Shown here: positions 25,092-34,454 of the stretch, in pieces
How positions within the stretch are numbered: position 1 is the first letter of the stretch
How the letters are laid out: each line of letters begins with the position of its first letter
Assembly: GCF_900112765.1 (NCBI RefSeq)
Contig: NZ_FOMZ01000010.1
Location: 175,088-239,087, forward strand
Reading direction: 5' to 3'
From: Actinopolyspora alba
GTDB lineage: Bacteria > Actinomycetota > Actinomycetes > Mycobacteriales > Pseudonocardiaceae
DNA length: 64,000 nt
Position numbers and translations under genes: made by a program
The notes under the pieces: model-generated
Told to the model about the DNA's origin: nothing
Seen by the model: only the letters and a program-made list of their open reading frames with translations
Databases searched by the model: none

Positions 25092-26573
25092 TCATCCCGA
25101 TCGGCTGAGCTCGGACCCCGCACCGCTGGATTCCAACTCCGCCCCGCTGGACTCGGATCCCACCCTGTTCGGCTCGGACGCAGCGTTGCCGAGCCCGGCT
25201 CCCGGCCGAGTGAGCTCGGCCCCGGCCGGTTCGAGCCGGTCCTGGTGTGCGGGCGCGTCGCGTCGAGCGAGTCGGCCGAACCGACGGGGCTCGCGGAACG
25301 ACTGGTACGTGGCGATGGTTCGTGCCTGGAACTCGGTACGCGACACCCGCCGGTTGCGGTCGGCCAGCAGCAGCGCCCCCACGACGAGCGGCACGAGCGA
25401 AGCGGCGACGGCACCCAGCCAGGACACGGCTGTGGCCATGTCGTGCCAGCGGGTCAGCAGTCCGACCGCCACAGCGGGCAGCCCGGCACCGGCGTAGAAG
25501 GCGATGTAGAGCGCGGAGGTCACCCCGGCGCGTTGTCGTTCGGGAGCTACCGCGTCGATGGTGGCACCGGCGCCGCTGTAGGTGAGGCCGTGCCCGATTC
25601 CGGTGGCCACCGCCGCGATCGCGGTCACCGAAAGCGAACCACCGCCGGTCAGCGCCAGCAGCACGAGCCCGCTCAGCAACGCGCCGAGCCCGAGCAGCTG
25701 CGCCAGGCGGGGTCCGAACCGGGTCACCAGCGGTTGGATCAGCACCGAGCAGGTGAGCACGGCGCAGAGCAGCGCGCCCGTGATCGCCGGATTCTCGATT
25801 CCCGCCCGGCGACCGAGCACGACCGGCACGACCGCCAGGAAGAGGCCCGCGCCGGTCCAGGCGAGGAAGCCGGAAGCGGCGGCCGTGGTGAACGAGGCTC
25901 GTATCCCCGCCGGTATCCGCGGGCGTGTCGGGCGCCAGCGACCGACTCGGGAAGTGGCCGCGGGCAGCCCCGAGACCAGGCACCACCCGACCGCCAGCAG
26001 CGCCAGGTGCACCAGATAGGGCGAGAGGCGGGGCGCGGGCGCGTACTGGGCCAGCACCCCCGCGACGAGCGGCCCGACTGCGGTCCCCGCCACGAATCCC
26101 ATGCTGGCCACTGTGGACGCACGTAACCTGTCCCTGTTCGCGGCCCGTTCGACGAGCAGCGCGCTGGTCGCCCCGGTCACGGCTCCCAGCGCTGTTCCCT
26201 GCGCGGCGCGCCCCACCAGCAACCAGGCCGGACCGGAGGCGAGCGCGAAGCAGCACGAACCGAGCGCGTCGGCCAGCACGCTCGCGCGCAGTACCGTTCT
26301 GGGACCCAGCGCGTCCGAAGCCGGGCCGAACAGCAGCAGGGCGGGCGCGCTGACGAGTGCGAAGGTGGCGTAGACCGACGTCATCGTGAGATCGCCGAAT
26401 CCGAAGGCCTGCTGGTAGTCGGGGTACAACGGGCTGGGCAGATAGGCCCCCGCGGTGAGCACGACCAGCAAGTAGACCGCCGTACGTACCTCGTGGGCGC
26501 GACCGGTGGCAATCCCGCCCGTGGTGAGTCGGGGACCGGAACCGTCTTCGTCGAAAAATCTCCGGAACAGCAC
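25092..26573 (-). CDS. MFS transporter, 12 TM
   Basis: The protein of about 493 residues begins at GTG 26573 (VLFRRFFDEDGSGPRLTTGG). Twelve hydrophobic segments follow, with the MFS motif-A-like loop GPASDALGPRTVLRASVLAD after TM2 and motif-C-like MGFVAGTAVGPLVAGVLAQY in TM5, typical of drug/H+ antiporters. About 90 C-terminal residues are a hydrophilic, low-complexity tail (SSGAELESSGAGSELSRSG). It is divergent from a LysR regulator 72 bp away, probably its controller. Substrate unknown. It converges on dgoA but shows no sugar-acid transporter signature. Confidence 0.85.
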   Translation of the reverse strand: MLFRRFFDEDGSGPRLTTGGIATGRAHEVRTAVYLLVVLTAGAYLPSPLYPDYQQAFGFGDLTMTSVYATFALVSAPALLLFGPASDALGPRTVLRASVLADALGSCCFALASGPAWLLVGRAAQGTALGAVTGATSALLVERAANRDRLRASTVASMGFVAGTAVGPLVAGVLAQYAPAPRLSPYLVHLALLAVGWCLVSGLPAATSRVGRWRPTRPRIPAGIRASFTTAAASGFLAWTGAGLFLAVVPVVLGRRAGIENPAITGALLCAVLTCSVLIQPLVTRFGPRLAQLLGLGALLSGLVLLALTGGGSLSVTAIAAVATGIGHGLTYSGAGATIDAVAPERQRAGVTSALYIAFYAGAGLPAVAVGLLTRWHDMATAVSWLGAVAASLVPLVVGALLLADRNRRVSRTEFQARTIATYQSFREPRRFGRLARRDAPAHQDRLEPAGAELTRPGAGLGNAASEPNRVGSESSGAELESSGAGSELSRSG

Positions 26574-26645
26574 GAGACCAGTCTGTCCACGACAACTGCT
26601 GCAGAGAAGCAAACGTTTTCGTATGTGACCGTGCAAAATGATTAC

Positions 26646-27569
26646 ATGATCGATCCGAAGTTGCGGGTGCTGCAGCTGGTGGCCCACCACGGCACGGTTA
26701 CCGCCGCCGCCCAGGCGTTGCACTACACGCCCTCGGCCGTGTCACATCAGTTGCGCCAGCTGGCCGCCGAGCTCGGAGTGGAGCTGATCGCCCAATCGGG
26801 ACGCGGCGTCCGATTGACCGCCGCCGCCACGACCGTGCTGCGCCACGCCGAGGTGCTGTCCGCACAGGCCGAGCGCGCCCGGGCGGAACTGGCCGCCGCC
26901 ACCGACGAAACCGAGGGCTCGTTCACCGTGTGCGGCTTCTCCACCGCGGCGACTCACCTGCTTCCCCCGGCAGCCGCCGCGCTGCGGGACCACTACCCGC
27001 ACCTGCGGGTCCGGGTCATCGAGGCCGAACCGGCCCGCTGCTTCGATCTGCTGTTGGCGGGCGATGCCGATCTGGCACTGCTGATCGCCACCGACGAAAC
27101 GCCGCCCGCTTCGGACACCCGCTTCGACCAGCATCCACTGCTCGACGATCCGCTCGACCTGGTCGTACCCGAGCACCACCACCTGACCGAGCGCCGGACG
27201 GTCACGCTCGCGGACGCCGCCGACGAGTCGTGGATACTGGGACGACCGGGCAGCACCTATCACCACCTGGTGCGCACCGCGTGCATGGCGGCCGGGTTCA
27301 CCCCGGACATCGCGCACTACGCCGACGAGTGGGAGACCGGAACAGCTCTGGTGGCCAACGACTTCGGCATCATCCTCGTTCCCAGGCTCGCCAGGTTGCA
27401 CCAGGACTGGCCCGTCACCCGCATCCCGCTGCGCGGTGAGCCGGCACCGGCGAGGCGCATCCTCGCGGCCAACAGGCTCGGCAGCCGGGACCGCCCGGCG
27501 ATCGCCACCGCGCTGGACACGATCACCCGAACCGCCGGCACGCTCCTTCCCCCGCCTGCCCATGGGTAA
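26646..27569 (+). CDS. LysR-family transcriptional regulator
   Basis: The 307-residue protein starts MIDPKLRVLQLVAHHGTVTA. The N-terminal winged helix continues AAQALHYTPSAVSHQLRQLA. The periplasmic-binding-fold effector domain runs from GSFTVCGFSTAATHLLPPAA to the C-terminus, with ADLALLIATDE and LVVPEHHHLTERR typical of the family. It is divergently arranged with the MFS gene, which LysR proteins usually control from the shared promoter. Effector unknown. Confidence 0.9.
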   Translation: MIDPKLRVLQLVAHHGTVTAAAQALHYTPSAVSHQLRQLAAELGVELIAQSGRGVRLTAAATTVLRHAEVLSAQAERARAELAAATDETEGSFTVCGFSTAATHLLPPAAAALRDHYPHLRVRVIEAEPARCFDLLLAGDADLALLIATDETPPASDTRFDQHPLLDDPLDLVVPEHHHLTERRTVTLADAADESWILGRPGSTYHHLVRTACMAAGFTPDIAHYADEWETGTALVANDFGIILVPRLARLHQDWPVTRIPLRGEPAPARRILAANRLGSRDRPAIATALDTITRTAGTLLPPPAHG

Positions 27570-27752
27570 CGAGCGCGGGATGTGAGTCGACGACTCGTGG
27601 CGGATTCACGGGTTCCGCTCGGTGTTCGACAACCTCCTGTTACTCGTGGTAACAGTTACTTCGTCGATCGGGCCGGACGAAGTGACGCCCGGACCGGTCG
27701 GTTGCCCGCCCCGGCGGGCCGACGACTTCGGGAACCCGACGAGGACGTGATC

Positions 27753-29498
27753 ATGACGGCGAGTCCGCGAGTACACACCAGCGACGGAATCCGGCTCGCG
27801 GTGCGCGAGCACGGCGACCGTGCACGTCCGTGCATCGTGTGCGTACACGGGTATCCCGACGACCGGCACGTCTGGGACGAGGTGGTCTCCCTGCTCGCCG
27901 AGCGGTATCACGTGGTCACCTACGACGTGCGGGGCGCGGGCGAATCGGACAGACCCCGCCGGAACGACGCCTACGATCTCGACCGGCTCGCCGCCGACCT
28001 GGAACGGGTCATGGACGCGGTCAGTCCCGAACGCCCCGTGCACCTGCTGGCCCACGACTGGGGATCGATCCAGGCGTGGCAGGCCGTCACCGATCCGCGG
28101 CTGCGGGAACGAATCCGCTCCTTCACCACGATCTCGGGGCCCTCTCTCGACCACGCGGGCGAGTGGATGCGGAGCAAACTCCGCCGTCCCACGCCGCGAG
28201 GGCTCCGCGACCTGGTGAGCCAACTCACGCACTCCGGCTACATCGGTTTCTTCCAGCTTCCCGTCATCCCCGAACTGGCGTGGCGCACCGGCATCATGCG
28301 GCGGGTGATACGGCTGCTGGACCCCAGTGCCCGGCACATCACGGCGCGAACCGGCGACGGGGTGGCCGGGCTCGCGCTGTACCGCAGGAACACCTCGCGG
28401 CGGTTCCGCACTCCGAACCCGCGCGCCACCTCGGTACCGGTGCAGGTACTCGCCCCCACGGGCGATTCCTTCGTCGGAACCCCCATGCAGACCGAGATCG
28501 ACCGCTGGGTCGAGGACCTGCGGGTGCGGTACCTGCGGGGCGGGCACTGGCTGCCCCGCAGCGCACCGGAACGGATCGCCCACGTCACCGAGGAGTTCGT
28601 CCGGCACCTGGAGGGTGGGGAGCAGTCCAGGGAACTGCGCAGGGCCCGAACCGACGTCGACCGGCGGGGTTTCGCGGACCGACTCGTCGTGGTCACCGGA
28701 GCGGGAAGCGGGATAGGCCGTGCCACCGCGCACGCCTTCGCGGCGGAGGGCGCCGAGATCGTGGCGGCCGATGTGGACGAAGCCGCGGCCCGGCTGACCG
28801 CGGCGCGACTGCGCGAGCAGGGGGCCGTGGCCGCGGGATACGGCGTGGACGTGGCGACGGGCTCCTCGGTGCGGGAGCTGGCCGAACGGGTACGGGAGGA
28901 GCACGGCGTAGCCGACATAGTGATCAACAACGCCGGGATCGGCATGTCCGGTTCCTTCATGGACACCACGGAGGCCGACTGGCAACGGGTCCTGGACGTG
29001 AACCTGTGGGGCGTGATCCACGGTTGCCGGGCGTTCGCCGAACAGCTGATCGAGCGCGGCGAGGGCGGCCGGATCGTCAACGTGGCCTCGGCGGCTGCCT
29101 ATCTGCCGGTACCGGGACTGCCCGCCTACGCGAGCTCCAAGGCCGCCGTGCTCGCCCTCTCCGAACGACTGCGGGGTGAGCTGTCCGCGCACGGCATCGG
29201 GGTCACCGCGGTGTGCCCGGGCGTGGTCAGCTCCGGCATAACCGACACGACGACCTTCGTGGGAAGCTCGCCCGAACAGCAACGGCGCAAGCGGGAGCGA
29301 GCGGGGCGCCTCTACCGTGGTCGCGCCTTCACCCCCGAGGCCGCCGCGGCGGAGATCCTGCGGGCGGCACGCCGCGACCGAGCCGTCGCACCGATCACCC
29401 CGGAGGCCAGGGCGGGCCTGCTGCTCTCGCGGTTGACGCCCGGCCTGTTGCGAACGGTGACTCGCTCCCGCCAAGGAGGAAAGGGAGCCCAGGGATAG
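27753..29498 (+). CDS. alpha/beta hydrolase-SDR fusion (EphD-like)
   Basis: The 581-residue two-domain enzyme starts at ATG 27753. Residues 1-290 are an epoxide-hydrolase-like domain: oxyanion HGYPDDRHVWDE, nucleophile Asp in LLAHDWGSIQAW, catalytic His in GGHWLPRSAPER. Residues 305-581 are a classical short-chain dehydrogenase: VVTGAGSGIGRATAHAFAAE, NNAGIG and the YASSK catalytic pair in PAYASSKAAVLALSERLRGE. The same architecture occurs in mycobacterial EphD (Rv2214c), implicated in lipid epoxide or mycolate modification. Mycolates are not expected in this group, so the substrate is open. No signal peptide. Confidence 0.88.
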   Translation: MTASPRVHTSDGIRLAVREHGDRARPCIVCVHGYPDDRHVWDEVVSLLAERYHVVTYDVRGAGESDRPRRNDAYDLDRLAADLERVMDAVSPERPVHLLAHDWGSIQAWQAVTDPRLRERIRSFTTISGPSLDHAGEWMRSKLRRPTPRGLRDLVSQLTHSGYIGFFQLPVIPELAWRTGIMRRVIRLLDPSARHITARTGDGVAGLALYRRNTSRRFRTPNPRATSVPVQVLAPTGDSFVGTPMQTEIDRWVEDLRVRYLRGGHWLPRSAPERIAHVTEEFVRHLEGGEQSRELRRARTDVDRRGFADRLVVVTGAGSGIGRATAHAFAAEGAEIVAADVDEAAARLTAARLREQGAVAAGYGVDVATGSSVRELAERVREEHGVADIVINNAGIGMSGSFMDTTEADWQRVLDVNLWGVIHGCRAFAEQLIERGEGGRIVNVASAAAYLPVPGLPAYASSKAAVLALSERLRGELSAHGIGVTAVCPGVVSSGITDTTTFVGSSPEQQRRKRERAGRLYRGRAFTPEAAAAEILRAARRDRAVAPITPEARAGLLLSRLTPGLLRTVTRSRQGGKGAQG

Positions 29499-29572
29499 TC
29501 CCCCGCCTCGGACTCACCCGATCGCGGGGCGATGAATGCCATCGGCGTCCCCGGGAGTCCCATCGCCTTGGA

Positions 29573-29824
29573 TCAATCCGGCCTTCTGCGTTCCCCCAGT
29601 TCGGCCCGCATCCGCTGGTACTCCTCGGTGCCGAGCTCACCCCGAGCGTATCTCCTGGCCAGGATCTCCTCGGGCTCGTCCACGCGCGGTTCCGGATCGC
29701 CACGTCGAACACGCTGGTCCTGGACGAGGCGAACAACCGCCCAGATGATCAGCACAACCAGAGCGATCCACACCAGCGAGAAAACGAGCATCCACACGAA
29801 CCCGGGGCCATAGCCATACATCAT
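29573..29824 (-). CDS. small SHOCT-domain membrane protein
   Basis: The 83-residue protein begins MMYGYGPGFVWMLVFSLVWI, one membrane helix. It is followed by a charged linker and the SHOCT motif EEILARRYARGELGTEEYQR at the C-terminus. SHOCT tails mediate oligomerisation of many small membrane proteins. SD GGAAGGGGAC lies before ATG 29824. It converges with the EphD-like gene; no partner is evident. Confidence 0.88.
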   Translation of the reverse strand: MMYGYGPGFVWMLVFSLVWIALVVLIIWAVVRLVQDQRVRRGDPEPRVDEPEEILARRYARGELGTEEYQRMRAELGERRRPD

Positions 29825-30083
29825 GGTGTCCCCTTCCGAGAGCGATCGCCCGTACCACCAGTCTTGGCCGAGTACCGGGAAACGGCCAGGGACTTCGGTC
29901 TCTTACCGGGAGGATTTCGGAACCACCGGCGGCACGGCCCGGTCCGACTTCACACTCGTCGACGCGGCCGCGCCGGAGTGGCCTCGGTGAAGTGAGGACC
30001 CACTCGCGGACGGTGACGCGCCCGGGCGGGCGCGGCACCGTTCTCCGGTGACGCGTCCGCGCGGCCACCGAACCGCGCGGAAC

Positions 30084-30887
30084 CTAGCGGAACCAGACGG
30101 TGACGCGCTCCAACCAGCCGCGCAGCAGCTCGGTGTCGCCGAACACCTCGAGATCCGAATCGGACAACGGCTTTCGCAGGTAGGCGGCCAGCAGCAACCC
30201 CGTCAGCGACCCCCGCAGCGCCACGGTCGCCTTCTCGTGCGCACGACGCCAGGTGATCGCCTCCCCGGTGAGGTCGACCAACCACTCCGCCGCGAGCTCG
30301 TCGGGCACGTCGGTGGCGTGCAGGTGCACCGTGTTCCCGTCACCGAGCAACCGCCGCAGCTCGGGATCGGCCTGCGACAGCTGCGGCAGGGCGCACAGCA
30401 GCATCCACTCGTCCAGCGCGTCCACCGCGAGCTCTGGATCCGCTGTGAACTCCGCGCCGACCGTGAACTCCGCGTCTGCCCGGTGCAACAACGTCTCGTG
30501 CGTCATGCGTCGAGCCCACGAGAGCGCGTTCCACGGCACTCCGGCGATCGGGTTCCAGACCTCCACCCCCGGCCCCGCGGCACGCAGCGCATCCGCGAGC
30601 CCCTCGGCGCCCTCGACCAACCACGTCCCGAGGGAAGCCGGATCCTGCCCCGTGGGCTCGGGGGCGCCGTCGGCATGGGCGGCACAGATCTCTACCTGGT
30701 CACGCGTGCGCACGATCTGCTCCGCCCAGCGGTACTCACCTCCCAGATGCAGCATCAACCGCTCCAGGTTCCAGTCCGGGCAGCTCGGCACGGCCGAGCC
30801 CGGTTCCGCGCCGTCGACGGCTTTGCCCAGCAGTTTGGCCTGCGTGACGATCTCCGAGCAGTAGCGCTCGTGGTCCAGTGCACCCAT
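30084..30887 (-). CDS. maleylpyruvate isomerase-family mycothiol-dependent enzyme (DinB fold)
   Basis: The 267-residue protein starts MGALDHERYCSEIVTQAKLL. The DinB-like helical domain contains SAVPSCPDWNLERLMLHLGG, with the metal-ligand His after the CPxW motif, then SWARRMTHETLLHRADAE, the second His pair. The C-terminal MDMPI domain has VHLHATDVPDELAAEWLVDL and RGSLTGLLLAAYLRKPLSDS. The family uses mycothiol as cofactor in isomerase or thiol-transfer reactions; the substrate is not deducible. A -10 box lies 6 nt before the ATG, predicting a leaderless mRNA. Confidence 0.88.
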   Translation of the reverse strand: MGALDHERYCSEIVTQAKLLGKAVDGAEPGSAVPSCPDWNLERLMLHLGGEYRWAEQIVRTRDQVEICAAHADGAPEPTGQDPASLGTWLVEGAEGLADALRAAGPGVEVWNPIAGVPWNALSWARRMTHETLLHRADAEFTVGAEFTADPELAVDALDEWMLLCALPQLSQADPELRRLLGDGNTVHLHATDVPDELAAEWLVDLTGEAITWRRAHEKATVALRGSLTGLLLAAYLRKPLSDSDLEVFGDTELLRGWLERVTVWFR

Positions 30888-30893
30888 GATTAC

Positions 30894-30899
30894 ACCGTA
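30894..30899 (-). promoter_or_regulatory. -10 box for leaderless transcript of the DinB-fold gene
   Basis: TACGGT on the minus strand ends 6 nt before ATG 30887. Confidence 0.5.
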
Positions 30900-30921
30900 G
30901 AGCCGAACCACCCCGCCATGC

Positions 30922-31000
30922 GTCGATTTCTCGCGAAATCGCCGCCGCGCTGAGCGGGAACGGAGCCGCACGGGGTGCGACGATCTCTCGCGAAATCGCC
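30922..31000. repeat. pair of dispersed palindromes
   Basis: Copies at 30922-30943 and 30979-31000 lie between the DinB-fold gene start and the kptA stop. The second is followed by GGGCACGCGG, which also follows the copy at 31699, so flanking sequence is shared here too. Confidence 0.75.
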
Positions 31001-31049
31001 GGGCACGCGGAAAGAGCATCCGGTGTCCCGGAATGAGGGTGGCAGCGGG

Positions 31050-31598
31050 TCAGGTACCGCGACGCAGGAACCCCGGCGGGACACGGTCGACCAACCACAC
31101 CCCGTTCGTGCTGACCCGGAACTCGTGGTCCGCCTCGACCATCTCGCGTGCGGCGATCTCCAGTACGACAGGTGTTCCCCTGCGCGCACCGACAGCACGC
31201 GCTTCGGCGACGCTCGCCGAAAGGTGGACGTGGTGGCGATTCCTCGGCAGGAGCCCGTCGGCACGGATCGAGGGCAGAAAGCGCTCGACAGTGCCGTGGT
31301 ACAGCACTTCCGGTGGCGAGGTCACCGGCAGATCGAGATCGACGGCGACGCTGTGGCCCTGGTTGGCCCTGATCGACTCGCCGGTGCGATCGAAGGAGAA
31401 GCGTGACTTGTCGTTGCGGAGCACGACCTCGGCGAGCCGAGCACGAGTGAGCGGCATACCGTGCTCGTCCAACGCGGACAGCAGCTCGTCCACACTCACC
31501 CAGCCGTCGGCATCCAGGCGGATACCGATGCGGTCGGGAGCATGGCGCAGATACAGCGCGAGCCGCTTGGACACGCGCACTATTTCCCGTTGTTCCAT
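31050..31598 (-). CDS. kptA: RNA 2'-phosphotransferase (Tpt1/KptA family)
   Basis: The 182-residue enzyme removes a 2'-phosphate from RNA using NAD+, releasing ADP-ribose cyclic phosphate. Family motifs in order: VRVSKRLALYLRHAPDRIGI (Arg and His of the RNA lobe), DADGWVSVDELLSAL, KSRFSFD, IRANQGHSVAVDLDL, VLYHGTVERFLPSIRADGLL and RNRHHVHLSASV. In bacteria no tRNA-splicing substrate exists, so the role is unclear; RNA repair or ADP-ribosylation of RNA ends has been proposed. ATG 31598 begins MEQREIVRVSKRL. No operon partner is evident. Confidence 0.93.
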   Translation of the reverse strand: MEQREIVRVSKRLALYLRHAPDRIGIRLDADGWVSVDELLSALDEHGMPLTRARLAEVVLRNDKSRFSFDRTGESIRANQGHSVAVDLDLPVTSPPEVLYHGTVERFLPSIRADGLLPRNRHHVHLSASVAEARAVGARRGTPVVLEIAAREMVEADHEFRVSTNGVWLVDRVPPGFLRRGT

Positions 31599-31698
31599 TC
31601 GCCGGTCATTGACGCACCGACCGGGACGAAACGCAACTTCTTTTCGGGAGCGACTCGGGAGACCAACCGCTCGGTGGGGCCACAACCCGCTGGGCGAC

Positions 31699-31720
31699 GT
31701 CGATTTCTCGCGAAATCGAC
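31699..31720. repeat. dispersed palindrome, single copy
   Basis: Arms GTCGATTTC and GAAATCGAC around TCGC form a perfect 9-bp stem between kptA and the catalase gene. Flank GGGCACGCGG is shared with the copy near 30990. Confidence 0.8.
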
Positions 31721-31818
31721 GGGCACGCGGCTGGCGGTACGCTCCGCGCGCAACCCGGGGGCGCCCCGACCGCACCGGAGCACCCCCGGATGGAGGCGCG
31801 GCGAGTGGAACCGAACGG

Positions 31819-33282
31819 TCAGCCGTTGTGGTTGCGGACCGCCCGCTCGATGCGCTTGCCGATGTCCTCGTCGATGTTGCGCCAGTACTCGAAGGCGCGC
31901 TGCAGGATCGGCTCGGTGACGCCGTCGAGCAGGTGCCCCGAGACGTTGTTGACCAGCCGTTCCCGGGCGGCGTCGTCCATAACCTCACGAACCAGCGTGC
32001 CCGCCTGGATGAAGTCGTCGTCGTCCCGACGAGGGGTGTACGCCTCGTGCACCATATCCCCACTGGTGTGCCAACCGGAGTACTCGCCGAACCGGGCCGT
32101 GTCGGCCTCGGGACCGCCGTAGGAGTTCGGTGCGTACACCGGGTCCGAGATCTTGTTGACCCGCATGCTGCCGTCCTTGCTGTAACTGTGGACGGGCACA
32201 TCCGCCGAGTTGACCGGGATCTGCTTGTAGTTGGCTCCCAGTCGCGCCCGGTGGGCATCGGCGTAGGAGAACAACCGGGCCAGCAGCATCTTGTCCGGGC
32301 TCGGACCGATTCCCGGAACGAGGTTGTTCGGTTCGAACGCGGCCTGCTCGATCTCGGTGTGGTGATCGGTCGGGTTCCGGTTGAGCTTCATCCGCCCCAC
32401 TTCGATGAGCGGATAGTCACCGTGGGGCCAGACCTTGGTCAGGTCGAACGGGTTGAACCGGTAGGTCTCGGCCTCGGCGAACGGCATGATCTGCATGTAC
32501 AGCGTCCAGCTGGGGTAATCCCCGTTCTCGATGGCCTGATAGAGGTCCCGCTGGTGGTAGTCGCCGTCCGCACCGGCCAGATGGTCGGCCTCCTGCTGCG
32601 TGAGGAAGTCGACGCCCTGGTCGGTCTTGAAGTGGTACTTGACCCAGAACTTCTCACCCCGGTCGTTGACCCACATGTAGGTGTGGCTGGAGTAGCCGTT
32701 CATGTGCCGCCAGGTCTTCGGGATCCCCCGGTCGCCCATGAGCCAGGTGACCTGATGCGCCGACTCGGGGGAGAGCGTCCAGAAGTCCCACTGCATGTCC
32801 TTGTCGCGCGAATTGGTGTCCGCGCGTCGCTTCTGCGAACGGATGAAGTGCTGGAACTTCATCGGATCGCGGACGAAGAACACCGGCGTGTTGTTGCCGA
32901 CCATGTCGTAGTTGCCGTCGCTGGTGTAGAACTTCACCGCGAAACCGCGCGGGTCGCGCCAGGTGTCCGGGCTGCCGCGCTCACCGGCGACCGTGGAGAA
33001 CCGGATCATCATCTCGGTCCGGGTGCCCGGCTGGAACACGGAAGCCTTCGTGTAGGCGCTGACGTCGTTGGTCACCACGAACTCACCGAACGCGCCGTTG
33101 CCCTTGGCGTGCGGCTGGCGTTCCGGAATCCGCTCCCGGTTGAACTGCGCCATCTGCTCGATGAGGTAGTTGTCCTGCAGCAGGATCGGCCCGTCGGGTC
33201 CCACCGTCAACGAGTGCTCGTCACTTTCGACCGGGATTCCGGCATCGGTGGTGGTCGGGGGTTTGGGTTTCTCTTGCGTCAC
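31819..33282 (-). CDS. katA: monofunctional heme catalase, small-subunit clade
   Basis: The 487-residue cytosolic enzyme disproportionates hydrogen peroxide. The distal His is in [20 protein letters not shown], followed by [20 protein letters not shown]. The distal Asn is in [19 protein letters not shown]. The proximal heme ligand Tyr is in [20 protein letters not shown]. Its length fits clade 3, NADPH-binding catalases. GTG 33282 follows SD GAGGAGG. No OxyR or Fur gene adjoins, and I see no clear operator in the 560-nt upstream gap. Confidence 0.96.
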   Translation of the reverse strand: MTQEKPKPPTTTDAGIPVESDEHSLTVGPDGPILLQDNYLIEQMAQFNRERIPERQPHAKGNGAFGEFVVTNDVSAYTKASVFQPGTRTEMMIRFSTVAGERGSPDTWRDPRGFAVKFYTSDGNYDMVGNNTPVFFVRDPMKFQHFIRSQKRRADTNSRDKDMQWDFWTLSPESAHQVTWLMGDRGIPKTWRHMNGYSSHTYMWVNDRGEKFWVKYHFKTDQGVDFLTQQEADHLAGADGDYHQRDLYQAIENGDYPSWTLYMQIMPFAEAETYRFNPFDLTKVWPHGDYPLIEVGRMKLNRNPTDHHTEIEQAAFEPNNLVPGIGPSPDKMLLARLFSYADAHRARLGANYKQIPVNSADVPVHSYSKDGSMRVNKISDPVYAPNSYGGPEADTARFGEYSGWHTSGDMVHEAYTPRRDDDDFIQAGTLVREVMDDAARERLVNNVSGHLLDGVTEPILQRAFEYWRNIDEDIGKRIERAVRNHNG

Positions 33283-33829
33283 TGCTGGTGCCCTCCTCGT
33301 GGTGGTTTCGAGGTGGCGAATTCCGCATGCTCACCCGGCGGGCCCCGCGACGGGTCCCACAACACGACCTCGGCCCTGGCGAGCATGTCCACGCCGTCCT
33401 CGTGGGGATTCAGGCAACGGCGCGGTACCGGGCACACGTACGTCCTGGTAAGCCCCGGTCGGCGAGACCGCACTCCGCACCGGAGCGGCACCGCACAGGG
33501 CCGGGCGATCAGCCCCCGTGCGCCACGCGCGGACCGAATCCGTCCGCTCCGGCGAGGTCGACCCGGACACCGAGTGACCGACCGAGCGTGGAATCCCGTG
33601 TACCGGCACACCACCGTTCCCCATACACCCAGTGCACTCCCGTATCCGGAACGGAGCAAATCGGGACACGCGGAAAGACACTGATCGTGTTGCCCGAGGT
33701 GTGGACGGAGGCAGCGACAGCGTCCTCCTCGGGCACTCGACCGATCGACCCATCCGGGCGGAGAGAAAACCGGCCTTTCGGCGCTGTCGCTCGTACTTCC
33801 GGACGATGTGGTGACACGCGGTGTATTCA
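33283..33829. other. gene-free region upstream of katA and vanX
   Basis: About 550 nt without a convincing gene on either strand. Open frames here look like shadows. It must hold the katA promoter (minus strand) and ends at the vanX leaderless promoter. Confidence 0.45.
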
Positions 33830-33835
33830 TAGTGT
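33830..33835 (+). promoter_or_regulatory. -10 box for leaderless vanX-alr-ddl operon transcript
   Basis: TAGTGT ends 7 nt before ATG 33843, so the operon mRNA should start at the vanX start codon. Confidence 0.5.
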
Positions 33836-33842
33836 CGACAAC

Positions 33843-34454
33843 ATGACGATCTTGCTGGCCGACCCGCGAGTTCGCGCGATCGGTGTGCGTGACAACGGTG
33901 ACCCGCTGATACCTTTGGATTTCGCGTCCGGGGTCATGGTGCGATCGGGGCTCGCCAACCGGCTGGACGATGCCAGGGACGCGCTGCCGTCCGGTGTGGA
34001 CCTGCGGGTCCTGGAGGGCCACCGGAGCGTGAGCGATCAGCAGGCCATCATCGATGACTACACCAGCGAGTTACGCGTGCTGCATCCCGACGCCGACGAG
34101 GCCGAACTGGAGCGGCTGTCCAGCCGGTTCGTCGCCCCCGTGGCGGTGGCTCCGCACGTGGCCGGAGCGGCGGTCGACCTGACACTGGTCGACGACGAGG
34201 GCGAGGAACTGTGGATGGGGACGGCGGTCGACGCCACCCCCGAGCACAGCGACGGCGCGTGTTGGTTCGACGCCGAGGTGGACCGGACGGCACGGCGCAA
34301 CCGGACGACACTGGCACGCGCTCTCCGTAACGCCGGGCTGGTCAACTACCCCACCGAGTGGTGGCACTGGTCCTACGGGGACCGGTACTGGGCGTTACTG
34401 ACCGAAAGCGGACACGCCATCTACGGACCTGTCGAAGCGAAGGTGCCGGCATGA
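33843..34454 (+). CDS. vanX: D-alanyl-D-alanine dipeptidase, VanX family (M15D)
   Basis: The 203-residue zinc dipeptidase has no signal peptide, so it is cytosolic, as VanX is. Zinc ligands are in VAVAPHVAGAAVDLTLVDDE (His and Asp of the HxxGxAxD motif) and EWWHWSYGDRYWAL (His), where the first Glu is the catalytic base. LRVLEGHRSVSDQQAIIDDY carries the conserved Arg that stabilises the transition state. It is the first gene of a four-gene operon, overlapping alr by ATGA. Pairing with a racemase and ligase suggests D-Ala-D-Ala turnover or replacement in peptidoglycan precursors. Confidence 0.92.
   Translation: MTILLADPRVRAIGVRDNGDPLIPLDFASGVMVRSGLANRLDDARDALPSGVDLRVLEGHRSVSDQQAIIDDYTSELRVLHPDADEAELERLSSRFVAPVAVAPHVAGAAVDLTLVDDEGEELWMGTAVDATPEHSDGACWFDAEVDRTARRNRTTLARALRNAGLVNYPTEWWHWSYGDRYWALLTESGHAIYGPVEAKVPA

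Noticed and set aside
31033..33684. 883-residue plus-strand open frame
   Set aside because: It lies antisense to catalase and kptA, which have complete family motifs; composition is typical of GC-rich shadows.
31033..33842. vanRS-type two-component regulator near vanX
   Set aside because: Nothing between katA and vanX is a regulator gene; the operon appears to have only the leaderless promoter.
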